A DNA stretch of 64,000 nt from Chthonomonas sp. UBA1950 (GTDB lineage: Bacteria; Armatimonadota; Fimbriimonadia; Fimbriimonadales; Fimbriimonadaceae): NCBI GenBank assembly GCA_002336105.1, contig DDEQ01000041.1, positions 118,633 through 182,632 of the forward strand, read 5' to 3'. The notes beneath the pieces are model-generated. The model was given only the letters and a program-made list of their open reading frames with translations. It was not told the origin of the DNA and searched no databases. The translations under genes and the position numbers were made by a program. Numbering within the stretch: position 1 is the first letter of the stretch; every line of letters begins with the position of its first letter. Below, in pieces: positions 53,496 to 61,985 of the stretch.

Positions 53496-55451
53496 ATGGC
53501 AACGACGCACCCAACTGAGAATGCTACGGGTTCTGGATCGAACCCAATAAGGTTACGCGCGCTCCTCGCGGCATTCTTGATGTGTGTTCCCGTCGTGTAC
53601 ATGGTGGACAACGCGCACGAGTCCACCATCTTTTCCATGATGGTTCCCCCCATTTCGGGGTTGCTCTTCATGGTGATGCTGAACGCACCCTTGCGTCGGT
53701 TTCTCCCCCGTTTCCAATTTAGCCAGGCTGACCTAATCGTCATCTTTGGCATCGTGAGTGTTGCAGCTGTGGTCGCGGGTGAATGGACGACGCTTTGGCA
53801 CGGAAACTTGTACAACATTCCGTTTCACGCAAAGTGGAGCGACACGTACAAGAACATCTTCACGAAGAACATGCCCGACTCTATGGTGGTCAAAGACATG
53901 GCTTCGGTCCGTGACATCGAAGGTGGAGGAAAGGGGTGGGTCTATGTCCTGACTAAGATTCCTTTGTTCTTGCCAAAGGTCGCCGTTTGGGGTGGACTCA
54001 GCATGTCGCTTTGTTTTGCGATGCTGTGCATCAACAGCATCATGCGCGGCGCATGGTGCGAACGCGAGCGACTCTCGTTTCCGTTGATTCAGTTGCCCGT
54101 CAGTATGAGTGAAGGCGGCGGTTCAGGCGGTATGTGGAAGAGCAAGGCGATGTGGATTGCGTTCGTCGTCATGTTCTCGATTGACATCCTGAATGGCCTG
54201 AACTATTTGTATCCGAACCTGCCTTCCATCCCGGTCAAAACGCTATTCCAGATTGACACTGCACTCAAAGATCCGCCGTTGAGCAACATCGGTGACTTTC
54301 GGATCAGCATTTTCCCATTTATGGCCGCGATTGGCTTCTTCATGCCAAGCGACCTCTTGCTCAGTTTTGTCGTTTTCTTCCTTTTGCGCAAGCTGACCCA
54401 TGTAGTGTTGGCATCAAACGGAATCCCACAGTCAACTTTTAGTGGGACCGGACTGCTTCCGGGTGCACCTTACTTCGATGAGCAGACCTGGGGAGCCACG
54501 CTCGCGCTGTTTCTAGGAGCGCTTTGGGTATCTCGCGAATATCTCAAAGACGTTTGGAAGGCGATTCGAAAGGGATCGCCAAGCGAAGACGGTGGAGTTA
54601 GCCATCGCTGGGCATTCGTCGGACTAATCATCAGCATGTTGGTGGTGATTTGGTATGGCGGATATTACGGTGAGTTGAGCGCGCCTTTTATGACGCTCTA
54701 TGTGTCGCTTTTCATGATTTTGAGCATCGTGTTAGCCCGAGTTCGTGCCCAGCTCGGGCCTCCAACACACGAGTTTGCTTACCTTGGCGTAAACTCTTTC
54801 ATGTACCGATTCTTCGGGAACAAGTGGGTGACCGATAAGCAAGGTTCGTTCTTGAGCATGGCGTTTATGTTCATGAACCGAATGGTACGAAACCATCCAG
54901 GGACGATTCAGCTCGAAGCCATGAAAATGGCGAGCAATGAAAAGCTCAACCAAAAGCGACTGTTCGTTTCGATTGCCGTGGCGTGCGTAGTTGGCTACTT
55001 CCTGGCGAATTGGTTCTTGCAGGTTTGGGTCTACCGTACGGGAAACATCGAGTGGACAGACGCCTCTGCCTACTTTGAAAACATCGGTAAAGACCGACAC
55101 GGAACCGATGTCATTGGCATCGTGATGACGATTCTTGGATTTGCCATCGTTATGGTTCTAGACCTCATCCGATTTCGTTTTCCAGGATTCCCACTGCATC
55201 CTGCTGGCTACTGGCTCAGCATGAATTACGGTGTCGACTACTATTGGTTCGGATTGCTATTGGCTCTAATTATCAAAAACTTCGTACAACGATACTACGG
55301 CCTCAAAGGATATGACAAACTGAGGGCTGTCGCTCTCGGTATTCTGTTGGGCGAGTACGCAGCCGAGACAATTTGGATCGCAATGGCGCTGATCACTAAG
55401 CAGAGTACGTACACCATTTCATTTAATGACCGCACGTTAGGAATGCAGTGA
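53496..55451 (+). CDS. Large polytopic membrane protein (DUF6785-like)
   Basis: 651 residues with about a dozen hydrophobic segments. Family-like stretches are LRRFLPRFQFSQADLIVIFG, AWCERERLSFPLIQLPVSM and LGPPTHEFAYLGVNS; I connect these with DUF6785/DUF6784 proteins common in Planctomycetes and Armatimonadota, distantly reminiscent of oligopeptide transporters. The long periplasmic-type loop after TM3 (YNIPFHAKWSDTYKNIFTKN) is also typical. Function unknown. Its last four bases overlap the GTG of the next gene, a CAAX-type membrane protease, so the two are made together. Confidence 0.7.
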   Translation: MATTHPTENATGSGSNPIRLRALLAAFLMCVPVVYMVDNAHESTIFSMMVPPISGLLFMVMLNAPLRRFLPRFQFSQADLIVIFGIVSVAAVVAGEWTTLWHGNLYNIPFHAKWSDTYKNIFTKNMPDSMVVKDMASVRDIEGGGKGWVYVLTKIPLFLPKVAVWGGLSMSLCFAMLCINSIMRGAWCERERLSFPLIQLPVSMSEGGGSGGMWKSKAMWIAFVVMFSIDILNGLNYLYPNLPSIPVKTLFQIDTALKDPPLSNIGDFRISIFPFMAAIGFFMPSDLLLSFVVFFLLRKLTHVVLASNGIPQSTFSGTGLLPGAPYFDEQTWGATLALFLGALWVSREYLKDVWKAIRKGSPSEDGGVSHRWAFVGLIISMLVVIWYGGYYGELSAPFMTLYVSLFMILSIVLARVRAQLGPPTHEFAYLGVNSFMYRFFGNKWVTDKQGSFLSMAFMFMNRMVRNHPGTIQLEAMKMASNEKLNQKRLFVSIAVACVVGYFLANWFLQVWVYRTGNIEWTDASAYFENIGKDRHGTDVIGIVMTILGFAIVMVLDLIRFRFPGFPLHPAGYWLSMNYGVDYYWFGLLLALIIKNFVQRYYGLKGYDKLRAVALGILLGEYAAETIWIAMALITKQSTYTISFNDRTLGMQ

Positions 55452-56833
55452 GCGACACAAACACACCACCGCCAATCATCAGTGATGTGCAGTATGGCCG
55501 AAACTATACTGGCTGGATCGTGCTGTTGCTTCTCTTTGGGTTTATGGCGGTTTCCGAACTTACTTCTTCAGGTAAGTCAAGCGCAAACGAACTGGAAGCA
55601 GTGCGAAATGGTCTTCGTATGGTCGCCTCAAAAGATGCCGCCAAGCGTCAAATGCCGTTTGCCGCAAAGACCGTCGAAGAAGAGGCTTCCACAAAGGATC
55701 AGGTTGATAAGCTATTAGCCAAGCTTCCCAAGAAGCACTCGGTGTTGGATGCCATTACGGCCATCCAGGGACACTACATTGCCGGAGAGCCTATCCCTCA
55801 AGAGGACCTCGATCTCATCAAGAATAGTAAGATCGAAGGAGCTCAAGTAGCCTATGAGATTTACTCAAGCAAAAAGATAACACCTCAGCGCGCAACGGAA
55901 CTCCGTAATCAACTGCCTGTCGCCTCTCGTAATGGGTCATTGATCGCGATGCATTTGCGCATGAAGTCAGGCGATCCCAATGCTACTGAAGAGATCACCC
56001 CTCCCTGGAAGAAGGCAGGGCGAATCGTTGTCATGCTCGGGGCAGGTCTTTTGTTCTGCCTTTCCATCTTAGTGTGGATTGGCGTGGTTGCGCTGAAGTT
56101 GAACGGGGCTCTTCGTCCTTTAGGAACACCCGTGCAAGTGAGCAACAATGGTATCGCTGACCGCTATGCAATGCGGGCTGCCCAGATTGTTGGAGCCTTT
56201 TTTGTGGTTCAAATTGCCGCAGAGGTTGCTCTGATTCCTGTACCGAAGTCGATTCGTGCAGGTCTCGGTGGAATCTTGGTGACTGCTTTGATGATTCCAG
56301 CAGTGATCTGGCTCTCGAAAATGCCGATTGCAAACCACACAATAAGTCTTCGCAGGCTGGGGATCTCCAAGGAACATCTTGGGCGAGATATTCTGCTTGG
56401 CATCGCCGCGTTTGCCGCCGAGATTCCATTGACGTTCATGGTCGGTGCGCTTGGTAACTATCTCTTTTCCAATCTTAAGACTCCAGAACATCCGGCAGCG
56501 ACTGCCCTAATTCAAAATCCAACCCCTTTGGTGATCATTGGAACGATGTTTATGGCGTGCATTTGCGCGCCATTCTGGGAGGAACTTCTTTTCCGTGGCT
56601 TGCTGTTCCCAGCGCTAAACAAGTTGACAAATCGAGTCTTTCTCGGAGCTTTCCTTTCAAGTTTTATCTTTGCATCGATTCATCCCCAAGGGGTGGCCGC
56701 ATGGATGGCGTTAGCCAATGTTGGTATTGTGAGTTGCGTTATGGCGCATTACAGCAAGTCGTTGGTGCCGTCTATTGTGATGCATGCGTGTCACAACACC
56801 TTCCTGTTGTTGATGGCGTTGTTTATTTCTTAG
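55448..56833 (+). CDS. CPBP-family (CAAX-like) intramembrane metalloprotease
   Basis: 461 residues, GTG start. One N-terminal helix (WIVLLLLFGFMAVSEL), a ~150-residue mainly helical extracytoplasmic or cytosolic domain with no known match, and then the CPBP domain: FWEELLFRGLLFPALN (EExxxR motif), FASIHPQG (second His motif) and VMHACHNTFLLL (HxxxN). These are all the catalytic residues of the ABI/CPBP glutamic-type family, relatives of Rce1. It overlaps the DUF6785-like gene by 4 bp, which suggests processing or control of that membrane partner. Bacterial substrates are mostly unknown. Confidence 0.87.
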   Translation: MSDTNTPPPIISDVQYGRNYTGWIVLLLLFGFMAVSELTSSGKSSANELEAVRNGLRMVASKDAAKRQMPFAAKTVEEEASTKDQVDKLLAKLPKKHSVLDAITAIQGHYIAGEPIPQEDLDLIKNSKIEGAQVAYEIYSSKKITPQRATELRNQLPVASRNGSLIAMHLRMKSGDPNATEEITPPWKKAGRIVVMLGAGLLFCLSILVWIGVVALKLNGALRPLGTPVQVSNNGIADRYAMRAAQIVGAFFVVQIAAEVALIPVPKSIRAGLGGILVTALMIPAVIWLSKMPIANHTISLRRLGISKEHLGRDILLGIAAFAAEIPLTFMVGALGNYLFSNLKTPEHPAATALIQNPTPLVIIGTMFMACICAPFWEELLFRGLLFPALNKLTNRVFLGAFLSSFIFASIHPQGVAAWMALANVGIVSCVMAHYSKSLVPSIVMHACHNTFLLLMALFIS

Positions 56834-56841
56834 CGTGTTGC

Positions 56842-57330
56842 CTAAAACTCAGGCTCGATTTGCCTATCGCTATAGACGATACACCCCTTCATCCTCTCTT
56901 CCACAAAAACGAAGAGGTTCACTTGAGGGGTTCGTACAATTGCAGCGGCTTCTTGCCAATCATCGATCAAAAGGTCTTTAAGGCTGCGCCGAGTTTCGCC
57001 TCTTAGTGCCCAACCTTCAATGCTATCTGGCGTCCCGTAAAGAACCGTCGCTTCAACATGAGTTGACTCAGATCCAACCAGCATCACCAGCTTCGTATCT
57101 AGTGATTTGAACACTGCACTTTCCTGAAAAAACCGATTTCCGAAGCTGGTTTTGGGGACTCCAAACTGCTTTCGAAACTGCTTGTGCATGTGATGCGGCA
57201 CAAAAGCGTCAATAAAGGTTTCAAACGCTTCTAGTGTCGGATCGTCAGCCAGCGGTTTTGGCGTACCCCACAGTTTTTTCCATTTGTCCGCGCGGTCTGC
57301 GGGTGTTGCTCTTAATCGGGGTTTTGCCAT
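56842..57330 (-). CDS. Hypothetical cytoplasmic protein
   Basis: 162 residues, basic N-terminus (MAKPRLRATPADRADKWKK), no signal and no membrane helices. Alternating helices and strands; Trp residues in WKKLWG and DSIEGWALRG are notable. I recognise no family. It stops 8 bp from the convergent protease gene, and its start is about 20 bp downstream of the end of the large membrane-protein gene, so those two minus-strand genes may be co-transcribed. Confidence 0.65.
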   Translation of the reverse strand: MAKPRLRATPADRADKWKKLWGTPKPLADDPTLEAFETFIDAFVPHHMHKQFRKQFGVPKTSFGNRFFQESAVFKSLDTKLVMLVGSESTHVEATVLYGTPDSIEGWALRGETRRSLKDLLIDDWQEAAAIVRTPQVNLFVFVEERMKGCIVYSDRQIEPEF

Positions 57331-57349
57331 AACAATGGATGATATCTGG

Positions 57350-59128
57350 TTAAGCCTTCTCCATGGCGTCGATTAGCAGGATGATCAGTCCAGCTAATCC
57401 GAGGATGAGGCTGACATGCAGGAGATAAGGCATCGTTGGCGACAAGGCAAAAGCTGCACCGGCTCCCCAAAACATGCTGTGTCTTCGGGCATCGGCATGA
57501 AACAATTGGGCAGCCTGATACATGAAATACCGCGATCCAAATAGCAGTGTATAACCGACGATGCTCAGCGTTAGCCACAATGCTGGCGATGCTAGAAATG
57601 ACAAGTGATGTGCCCAATTCAACGCTTGAGGAGTGTGAAGAGTTGTCATTTGGTCTAGCGGATCGAGGCAGAACCCGAACCGAAATGCGTCTAGCCAGTT
57701 AGTCGGCAATAGAAAGAGAACGACCAAGAGTTGCCATCTGAAATACCGCTCTGCGATCAGTTCGAACGCGGCAAAGAGGGCCAGCATGTTCCAGTTGCTT
57801 GCCCACCAAGGTCTCAATTGAACGGCGACCGCGAGGGTCAACAACCATAGCCACCGACGTGTGGTTGCTGGCAAATAGCACAGAAGAAAAAGAAGCGACG
57901 CGCACCAAACGCCAAGCATTTCTGCGCTCGTTGGGCTCGGGTCAGCCATCAATTTCGAGCTCAATAAAGTCCAGTTAGGGTCGCAAAGCGAAAGCAGAAC
58001 GAAGCAGACCACGGCGTGGCTAAGTAAAAGGTGTGCTTTCGGAGACGCTCGATTCAGGATCATGGAGCATCCTTGAGTCAGGACCAAAATTATCCCAAAT
58101 GCGATGAGGACCCACGCTATCCATCCACCAATTCCTAACCATTTGGAGATTTGACCCGAGCACGCAACCGAGGTGATAAAGAGTGGTAGTGAGCTCAGAA
58201 TCCATTGGACAATCGCCCCGCGATGTTCGGTCATTACGAGCAGAACTGCCCAAGAGATGCCCAGAGCCGCAATACCTGCCCAAGCGGCTAGAATCCAACG
58301 AGCATAGTCTCGAACAGTTGTTAGCCACAAGTTCGGTCCGCCCCACTGACCCGGTGCCGATTCGACCCATTTGAAATGATCGGGGTGGGTGAGAAGTGTT
58401 ACAATTTGCGAACTTGGAACAAGCCCTGGCAGTTCGAGTGAAGCTGATACTGGGGTTTTGGTTTTGTCAAAGCCCCGGAAAAGCCAGTAGCGTCCCCAAT
58501 CGCCCTTCGAAGGAGGATATTCAACTACAATGGTTCGTCCCCCCGACAAGTCGGACACTTGCCGGATATCTGTCCAATCCTGAATTCCAGACGCGGCATA
58601 GACCAACAAATGCTCGTTTCTCAGGCTCTGCCAAGTCAGACCTCGAACAATGTTGCTATCGCCGAGGGCCAAGAACAGTGCGTCGGTGGTTGTCGTCCCT
58701 CTTGGTGAAATCAACAGTTTCGGAGAAATAGAACCTAAGAATTGTTGACGAGATATAACATATCCGGATCGCTGGAGGTTGTCGAATCCTTGTGCTCGCC
58801 ATGTGGAATTCTCCATCGGAATGAAGAAATCGTCGGTCGGAGATCCTCGCCAAGACCGTCCGGACATTATCGACAGGAGCGGATTATTGATCTCTGGATT
58901 GAGCTTGTGGGGCCACAAAATCCACTCGGATTGAATGAAGACTTCTGAGCCGTTACCCTCAGCGAGGTTCATCGTCGGAAGCGCTTGATTGGGTCGAATA
59001 AGGACAAGCAGATCGGCGGAGTACGCTTGAGTCGATAGAACAGCCATCAACCAGAGCAAAAGAGCGACTCTCAGCGTCAAGCTGGCACTAGATTGGTTTC
59101 TGATGCGACTCAAGACACCATCAAACAC
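57350..59128 (-). CDS. Exported membrane protein of unknown function
   Basis: About 590 residues. A first hydrophobic segment (LRVALLLWLMAVLSTQAYSA) acts as signal or anchor. A ~240-residue extracytoplasmic domain follows (LLVLIRPNQALPTMNLAEGN), with no named family, then about eight to ten transmembrane helices from around residue 275 to the end. The layout resembles proteins that sense or present an envelope signal to a membrane channel domain. The frame is open to ATG 59212, but that would overlap the divergent kinase gene; GTG 59128 or TTG 59113 is preferred. Tryptophan is common in the membrane part. Confidence 0.6.
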   Translation of the reverse strand: MFDGVLSRIRNQSSASLTLRVALLLWLMAVLSTQAYSADLLVLIRPNQALPTMNLAEGNGSEVFIQSEWILWPHKLNPEINNPLLSIMSGRSWRGSPTDDFFIPMENSTWRAQGFDNLQRSGYVISRQQFLGSISPKLLISPRGTTTTDALFLALGDSNIVRGLTWQSLRNEHLLVYAASGIQDWTDIRQVSDLSGGRTIVVEYPPSKGDWGRYWLFRGFDKTKTPVSASLELPGLVPSSQIVTLLTHPDHFKWVESAPGQWGGPNLWLTTVRDYARWILAAWAGIAALGISWAVLLVMTEHRGAIVQWILSSLPLFITSVACSGQISKWLGIGGWIAWVLIAFGIILVLTQGCSMILNRASPKAHLLLSHAVVCFVLLSLCDPNWTLLSSKLMADPSPTSAEMLGVWCASLLFLLCYLPATTRRWLWLLTLAVAVQLRPWWASNWNMLALFAAFELIAERYFRWQLLVVLFLLPTNWLDAFRFGFCLDPLDQMTTLHTPQALNWAHHLSFLASPALWLTLSIVGYTLLFGSRYFMYQAAQLFHADARRHSMFWGAGAAFALSPTMPYLLHVSLILGLAGLIILLIDAMEKA

Positions 59129-59201
59129 AGATTCGTTGTACCCGTCAAGGTGATCGCAAGGGGTAATCTCATCTCTTGGTGGCGAAGCTACCAGAATCAC
59201 T

Positions 59202-60098
59202 ATGAGCGTCATTGTCGGGCTGGATTGCGGTGGGTCATCCAGTCGTGTTTTAGCGGTAAATAGCGAAGGGGAAGTCCTGTTTCAGGGGCATAGTGGCGCC
59301 GCTAACCTCATTTCAACCCCAGAAGCAAGGTGCCGTCGCAATCTGGGCAATGCTTCACGAGGGTGCCCTCAAGCTGATTATGTTTGCGGTTGTTTCGCTG
59401 GGCTGATAAGCGAAGACGCTCATGCTCGCGGAATGGATTTTCTTTCGGAGGCTTTTCCTGGCGCAAGCGTGAGAGCCGAACCGGACTACGCCGCCGCATT
59501 TTATGCTTCGCCAACAGGAACCGATATCACGATCATTGCAGGCACCGGATCGCTAGTCTGCTCGAAGACCAAGGATGGAATCAGGAAGTCTGGTGGACGA
59601 GGATATTTGTTGGGGGATGCAGGCTCTGGTTTTCATTACGGCAAGGCAGCTCTAATTCACTATTTAGATCACCCGCAAAGCTGTAGCGAACAGCTTAAAG
59701 AGGCGGTTTTCGAGGCATTTGGCGCAAAAGACGAGCCATCGCTCGTTTCTGCGGTTTATCGGAGCCAAACTCCAGCAACTCAACTAGCCAAGCTCGCAAA
59801 AGCTTTTGCCAATGATGCAAAGAAGGGCGAAACCTATACGAAATTTGCTGTAGAACGAAATACGGTTGACCTAGCTGCGGTCGTAACAAAACATATAGGT
59901 TTATTTCATGCTGATAAAGATCACATCCAGATATGTTTGGCAGGTGGACTGTGGAAAGCCGCGTCGGTCTTCAAGGATGCGCTAGAGCACAGACTTAAGG
60001 AAGAATTACCAGCCGTTGAGATCAAATTGGCTAGAATTGAGCGACCGCCCTTATTTGGGGCAATCGAGCTCGCAAAGGAGATGATGTTTGAGAACTGA
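59202..60098 (+). CDS. BadF/BadG-family amino-sugar kinase (MurK-like)
   Basis: 298 residues of the ASKHA fold. Phosphate-1 motif LDCGGSSSRVLAV, adenosine/phosphate-2 region TIIAGTGSLVCSK, GGRGYLLGDAGSGFHYG, and CLAGGLWK near the C-terminus identify a BadF/BadG-type kinase close to N-acetylglucosamine kinases. Next to murQ, the likely substrates are MurNAc and/or GlcNAc, giving the 6-phosphates, as shown for clostridial MurK. It overlaps murQ by 11 bp (murQ starts at TTG 60088). Probably used to recycle or scavenge peptidoglycan sugars. GlcNAc-only activity is possible. Confidence 0.87.
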   Translation: MSVIVGLDCGGSSSRVLAVNSEGEVLFQGHSGAANLISTPEARCRRNLGNASRGCPQADYVCGCFAGLISEDAHARGMDFLSEAFPGASVRAEPDYAAAFYASPTGTDITIIAGTGSLVCSKTKDGIRKSGGRGYLLGDAGSGFHYGKAALIHYLDHPQSCSEQLKEAVFEAFGAKDEPSLVSAVYRSQTPATQLAKLAKAFANDAKKGETYTKFAVERNTVDLAAVVTKHIGLFHADKDHIQICLAGGLWKAASVFKDALEHRLKEELPAVEIKLARIERPPLFGAIELAKEMMFEN

Positions 60099-60912
60099 AG
60101 CAAGGAATCCAAGATCGTATGGGCTTGATCAAATGAGTGCCCAAGAGATCGTCCGACTGATGAACGAAGAAGAGCGGACGGTTCTGAAAGCGATGACGGA
60201 CGCCGAACCGATGATCGCTGATGCCATCGATCATGCCGCTAAAGCCATCCAAGCCGGTGGTCGAATCATTTACGTCGGTGCCGGAACCAGTGGGCGAGTG
60301 GCAACGATGGACGCAGCAGAAATGCCCCCAACCTTTGGTGTCGATCCAAATCCGTTTATTGCTCTGATCGCTGGCGGCGCTCATGCGGGTTCGACCGCTA
60401 TTGAAGATGCGGAAGATAACGGTGTTGCCGCGATTCAGGCTCTGAACGACCTCAAGGTAAGTCGCAATGATGTCGTGATTGGCATCGCGGCGAGCGGTTC
60501 TACGCCCTTCGTTGTTGCGGCTATTAAACATGCTCGTGAGAAAGGTCTTTGGACGTGTGGAATCGCGAATAACAATAACACTCCAGTTATCACCGAGGCT
60601 GATCTAGGGATATTCTTGGATACGGGCCCCGAAGTTCTCACTGGATCAACCCGTCTCAAAGCGGGAACGGCTCAGAAGCTTGCGCTAAACCGGATTAGCA
60701 CCGGTGCCATGGTTCTGAACGGAAAAGTGATTGAGAACCTGATGGTTGACGTGAAAGCGAAGAACGCCAAACTCAAGGATCGATGTTGCCGTATCGTTAC
60801 CGAGCTCACCAACCTCACCAAAGAGGAAGCCTGGGATAGGCTCGAATCGCATAATTGGAGCATCCGAAAGGTCATCGAGGAAGTCAAGGAACAGGAACCC
60901 ATCGAGGCTTAA
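60088..60912 (+). CDS. murQ: N-acetylmuramic acid 6-phosphate etherase
   Basis: 274 residues, SIS-domain lyase that removes D-lactate from MurNAc-6-P to give GlcNAc-6-P. Family landmarks: TEARNPRSYGLDQMSAQEIV, GRIIYVGAGTSGRVATMDAAE with the catalytic Glu, MPPTFG, IGIAASGSTPFVV, and the C-terminal KDRCCRIVTELTNLTKEEAW. Translation starts at TTG 60088 inside the kinase gene, and its stop shares one base with the cvfB start (TAATG). A slightly short N-terminus compared with E. coli MurQ (298) is normal in many phyla. Takes the kinase product. Confidence 0.95.
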   Translation: MRTEARNPRSYGLDQMSAQEIVRLMNEEERTVLKAMTDAEPMIADAIDHAAKAIQAGGRIIYVGAGTSGRVATMDAAEMPPTFGVDPNPFIALIAGGAHAGSTAIEDAEDNGVAAIQALNDLKVSRNDVVIGIAASGSTPFVVAAIKHAREKGLWTCGIANNNNTPVITEADLGIFLDTGPEVLTGSTRLKAGTAQKLALNRISTGAMVLNGKVIENLMVDVKAKNAKLKDRCCRIVTELTNLTKEEAWDRLESHNWSIRKVIEEVKEQEPIEA

Positions 60913-61736
60913 TGGAACTTGGCAAAGTCAATCATCTGACGGTTCTTCGGTTCGCCGAGCCCGGTGCCTATTTGGGCGATTCTGAGGGCGAGGTGTTACT
61001 ACCTAATAAGTACATCGCGCGAAACCTGCGGGTTGGCGATGAGATTTCGGTCTTTGTGTATGCCGACTCCGAGGACAGACCGGTCGCCACTACAGAACGT
61101 CCGCTGGCGGCTGTTGGCGAGTTTGCCCTGATGAAAGTGATTGATGTCACGGGCATTGGAGCTTTCGTCGATTGGGGTCTGGAAAAGGATCTTCTCATCC
61201 CGTTTGGAGAGCAAAGGGCGCCGCTTGAAGTCGGTAAGAACGTCGTTGTTCGGGTTGTGTTTGACGAGAGATCAGGCAGAGTCGTTGGGAGCACCAAGAT
61301 TGTTCGCTACCTGGAGAGTGAAACAAGTTCTCTCACCGAAGGTCAGCAGATTGACATCATCGTTTTCCGGCTTGCGCCGCACGGTGCTACTGCGATCATT
61401 GATTGCAAATATCAGGGCCTCATTCCTTCCGAAGACATGCCAGAGCGACTCCAAATCGGCGACAAACGCCGTGCGTTTGTCAAGAAGATTCGCGAAGATG
61501 GCCGAGTCGCTATTTCGCTTTCTCCAGTCGGTTATCGAGCGGTGATGAATGAAGCGCCGCGAATCATGGAGATGCTCGACAAGAAAGGTGGATTCCTGCC
61601 TTACAGCGATGCCTCTTCACCCGAAGAGATCCGCAAAGTGTTCAATATGAGCAAAGGCGCGTTCAAAAAGATCCTTGGCGGACTGATGCGAGACGGCCTG
61701 ATCGAGATCACTCATCACGGCATTCGAAAAACTTGA
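60912..61736 (+). CDS. cvfB: CvfB-family S1-domain RNA-binding protein
   Basis: 274 residues from ATG 60912. Three S1-like OB folds and a C-terminal winged helix: VNHLTVLRFAEPGAYLG (first), ALMKVIDVTGIGAFVDWGLEKDLLI as a classic S1 strand pattern (written in parts: VTGIGAFVDWGLEKDLL), a third around AIIDCKYQGLIPSEDMP, and a winged-helix end RKVFNMSKGAFKKILGGLMR. CvfB binds RNA and affects virulence-factor expression in Staphylococcus; its general role is not settled. Start overlap with murQ implies coupling, though a functional link is unclear. Confidence 0.9.
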   Translation: MELGKVNHLTVLRFAEPGAYLGDSEGEVLLPNKYIARNLRVGDEISVFVYADSEDRPVATTERPLAAVGEFALMKVIDVTGIGAFVDWGLEKDLLIPFGEQRAPLEVGKNVVVRVVFDERSGRVVGSTKIVRYLESETSSLTEGQQIDIIVFRLAPHGATAIIDCKYQGLIPSEDMPERLQIGDKRRAFVKKIREDGRVAISLSPVGYRAVMNEAPRIMEMLDKKGGFLPYSDASSPEEIRKVFNMSKGAFKKILGGLMRDGLIEITHHGIRKT

Positions 61737-61743
61737 TGCGCTT

Positions 61744-61863
61744 GGAGTGCGGTGATTCATCACCGCTTTCGTAAGCGAGGCTTGCCTCGCGAATATAGTC
61801 AGAGACTGCAGTTACAGCGCGATGAATCGCGCAGATGAAAGCGCGGTCAAGCCCGCGCACTCC
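61744..61863. repeat. Composite palindromic element of four hairpins within 8-bp inverted ends
   Basis: A 120-bp element bounded by GGAGTGCG (61744-61751) and CGCACTCC (61856-61863). Inside are hairpins GCGGTGAT-TC-ATCACCGC (61749-61766), GCGAGGC-TT-GCCTCGC (61775-61790), GCGCGAT-GA-ATCGCGC (61817-61832) and GCGCGG-TCAAGC-CCGCGC (61841-61858). The two halves are inverted copies of one plan (GGAGTGCG, hairpin, CGCTTTC, hairpin) with the two hairpin types in swapped order. It resembles REP/BIME elements. It falls right after cvfB. Confidence 0.7.
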
Positions 61864-61870
61864 ATAATCA

Positions 61871-61905
61871 CCGCTTATGCGCGATCCGAAACACTAGCGC
61901 AGCGG
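61871..61905. other. Further bulged hairpin between cvfB and the NTPase gene
   Basis: CCGC-TTA-TGCGC pairs with GCGCA-GCGG (61897-61905) with a 3-nt bulge and a 14-nt loop, followed by TATTTG. It may help end the cvfB transcript or belong to the adjacent palindromic element. Confidence 0.4.
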
Positions 61906-61985
61906 TATTTGTCTCTGCGTTCCTTTCAACATTTGTAACTCAAAAGGCAGACATTCCCGACTACCAATTCGATAATATAGCAGTT

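Noticed and set aside
56557..57006. 149-codon plus-strand frame over the 3' end of the CPBP protease
   Set aside because: A shifted copy of the protease coding region; the true frame holds the catalytic EExxxR and HxxxN motifs.
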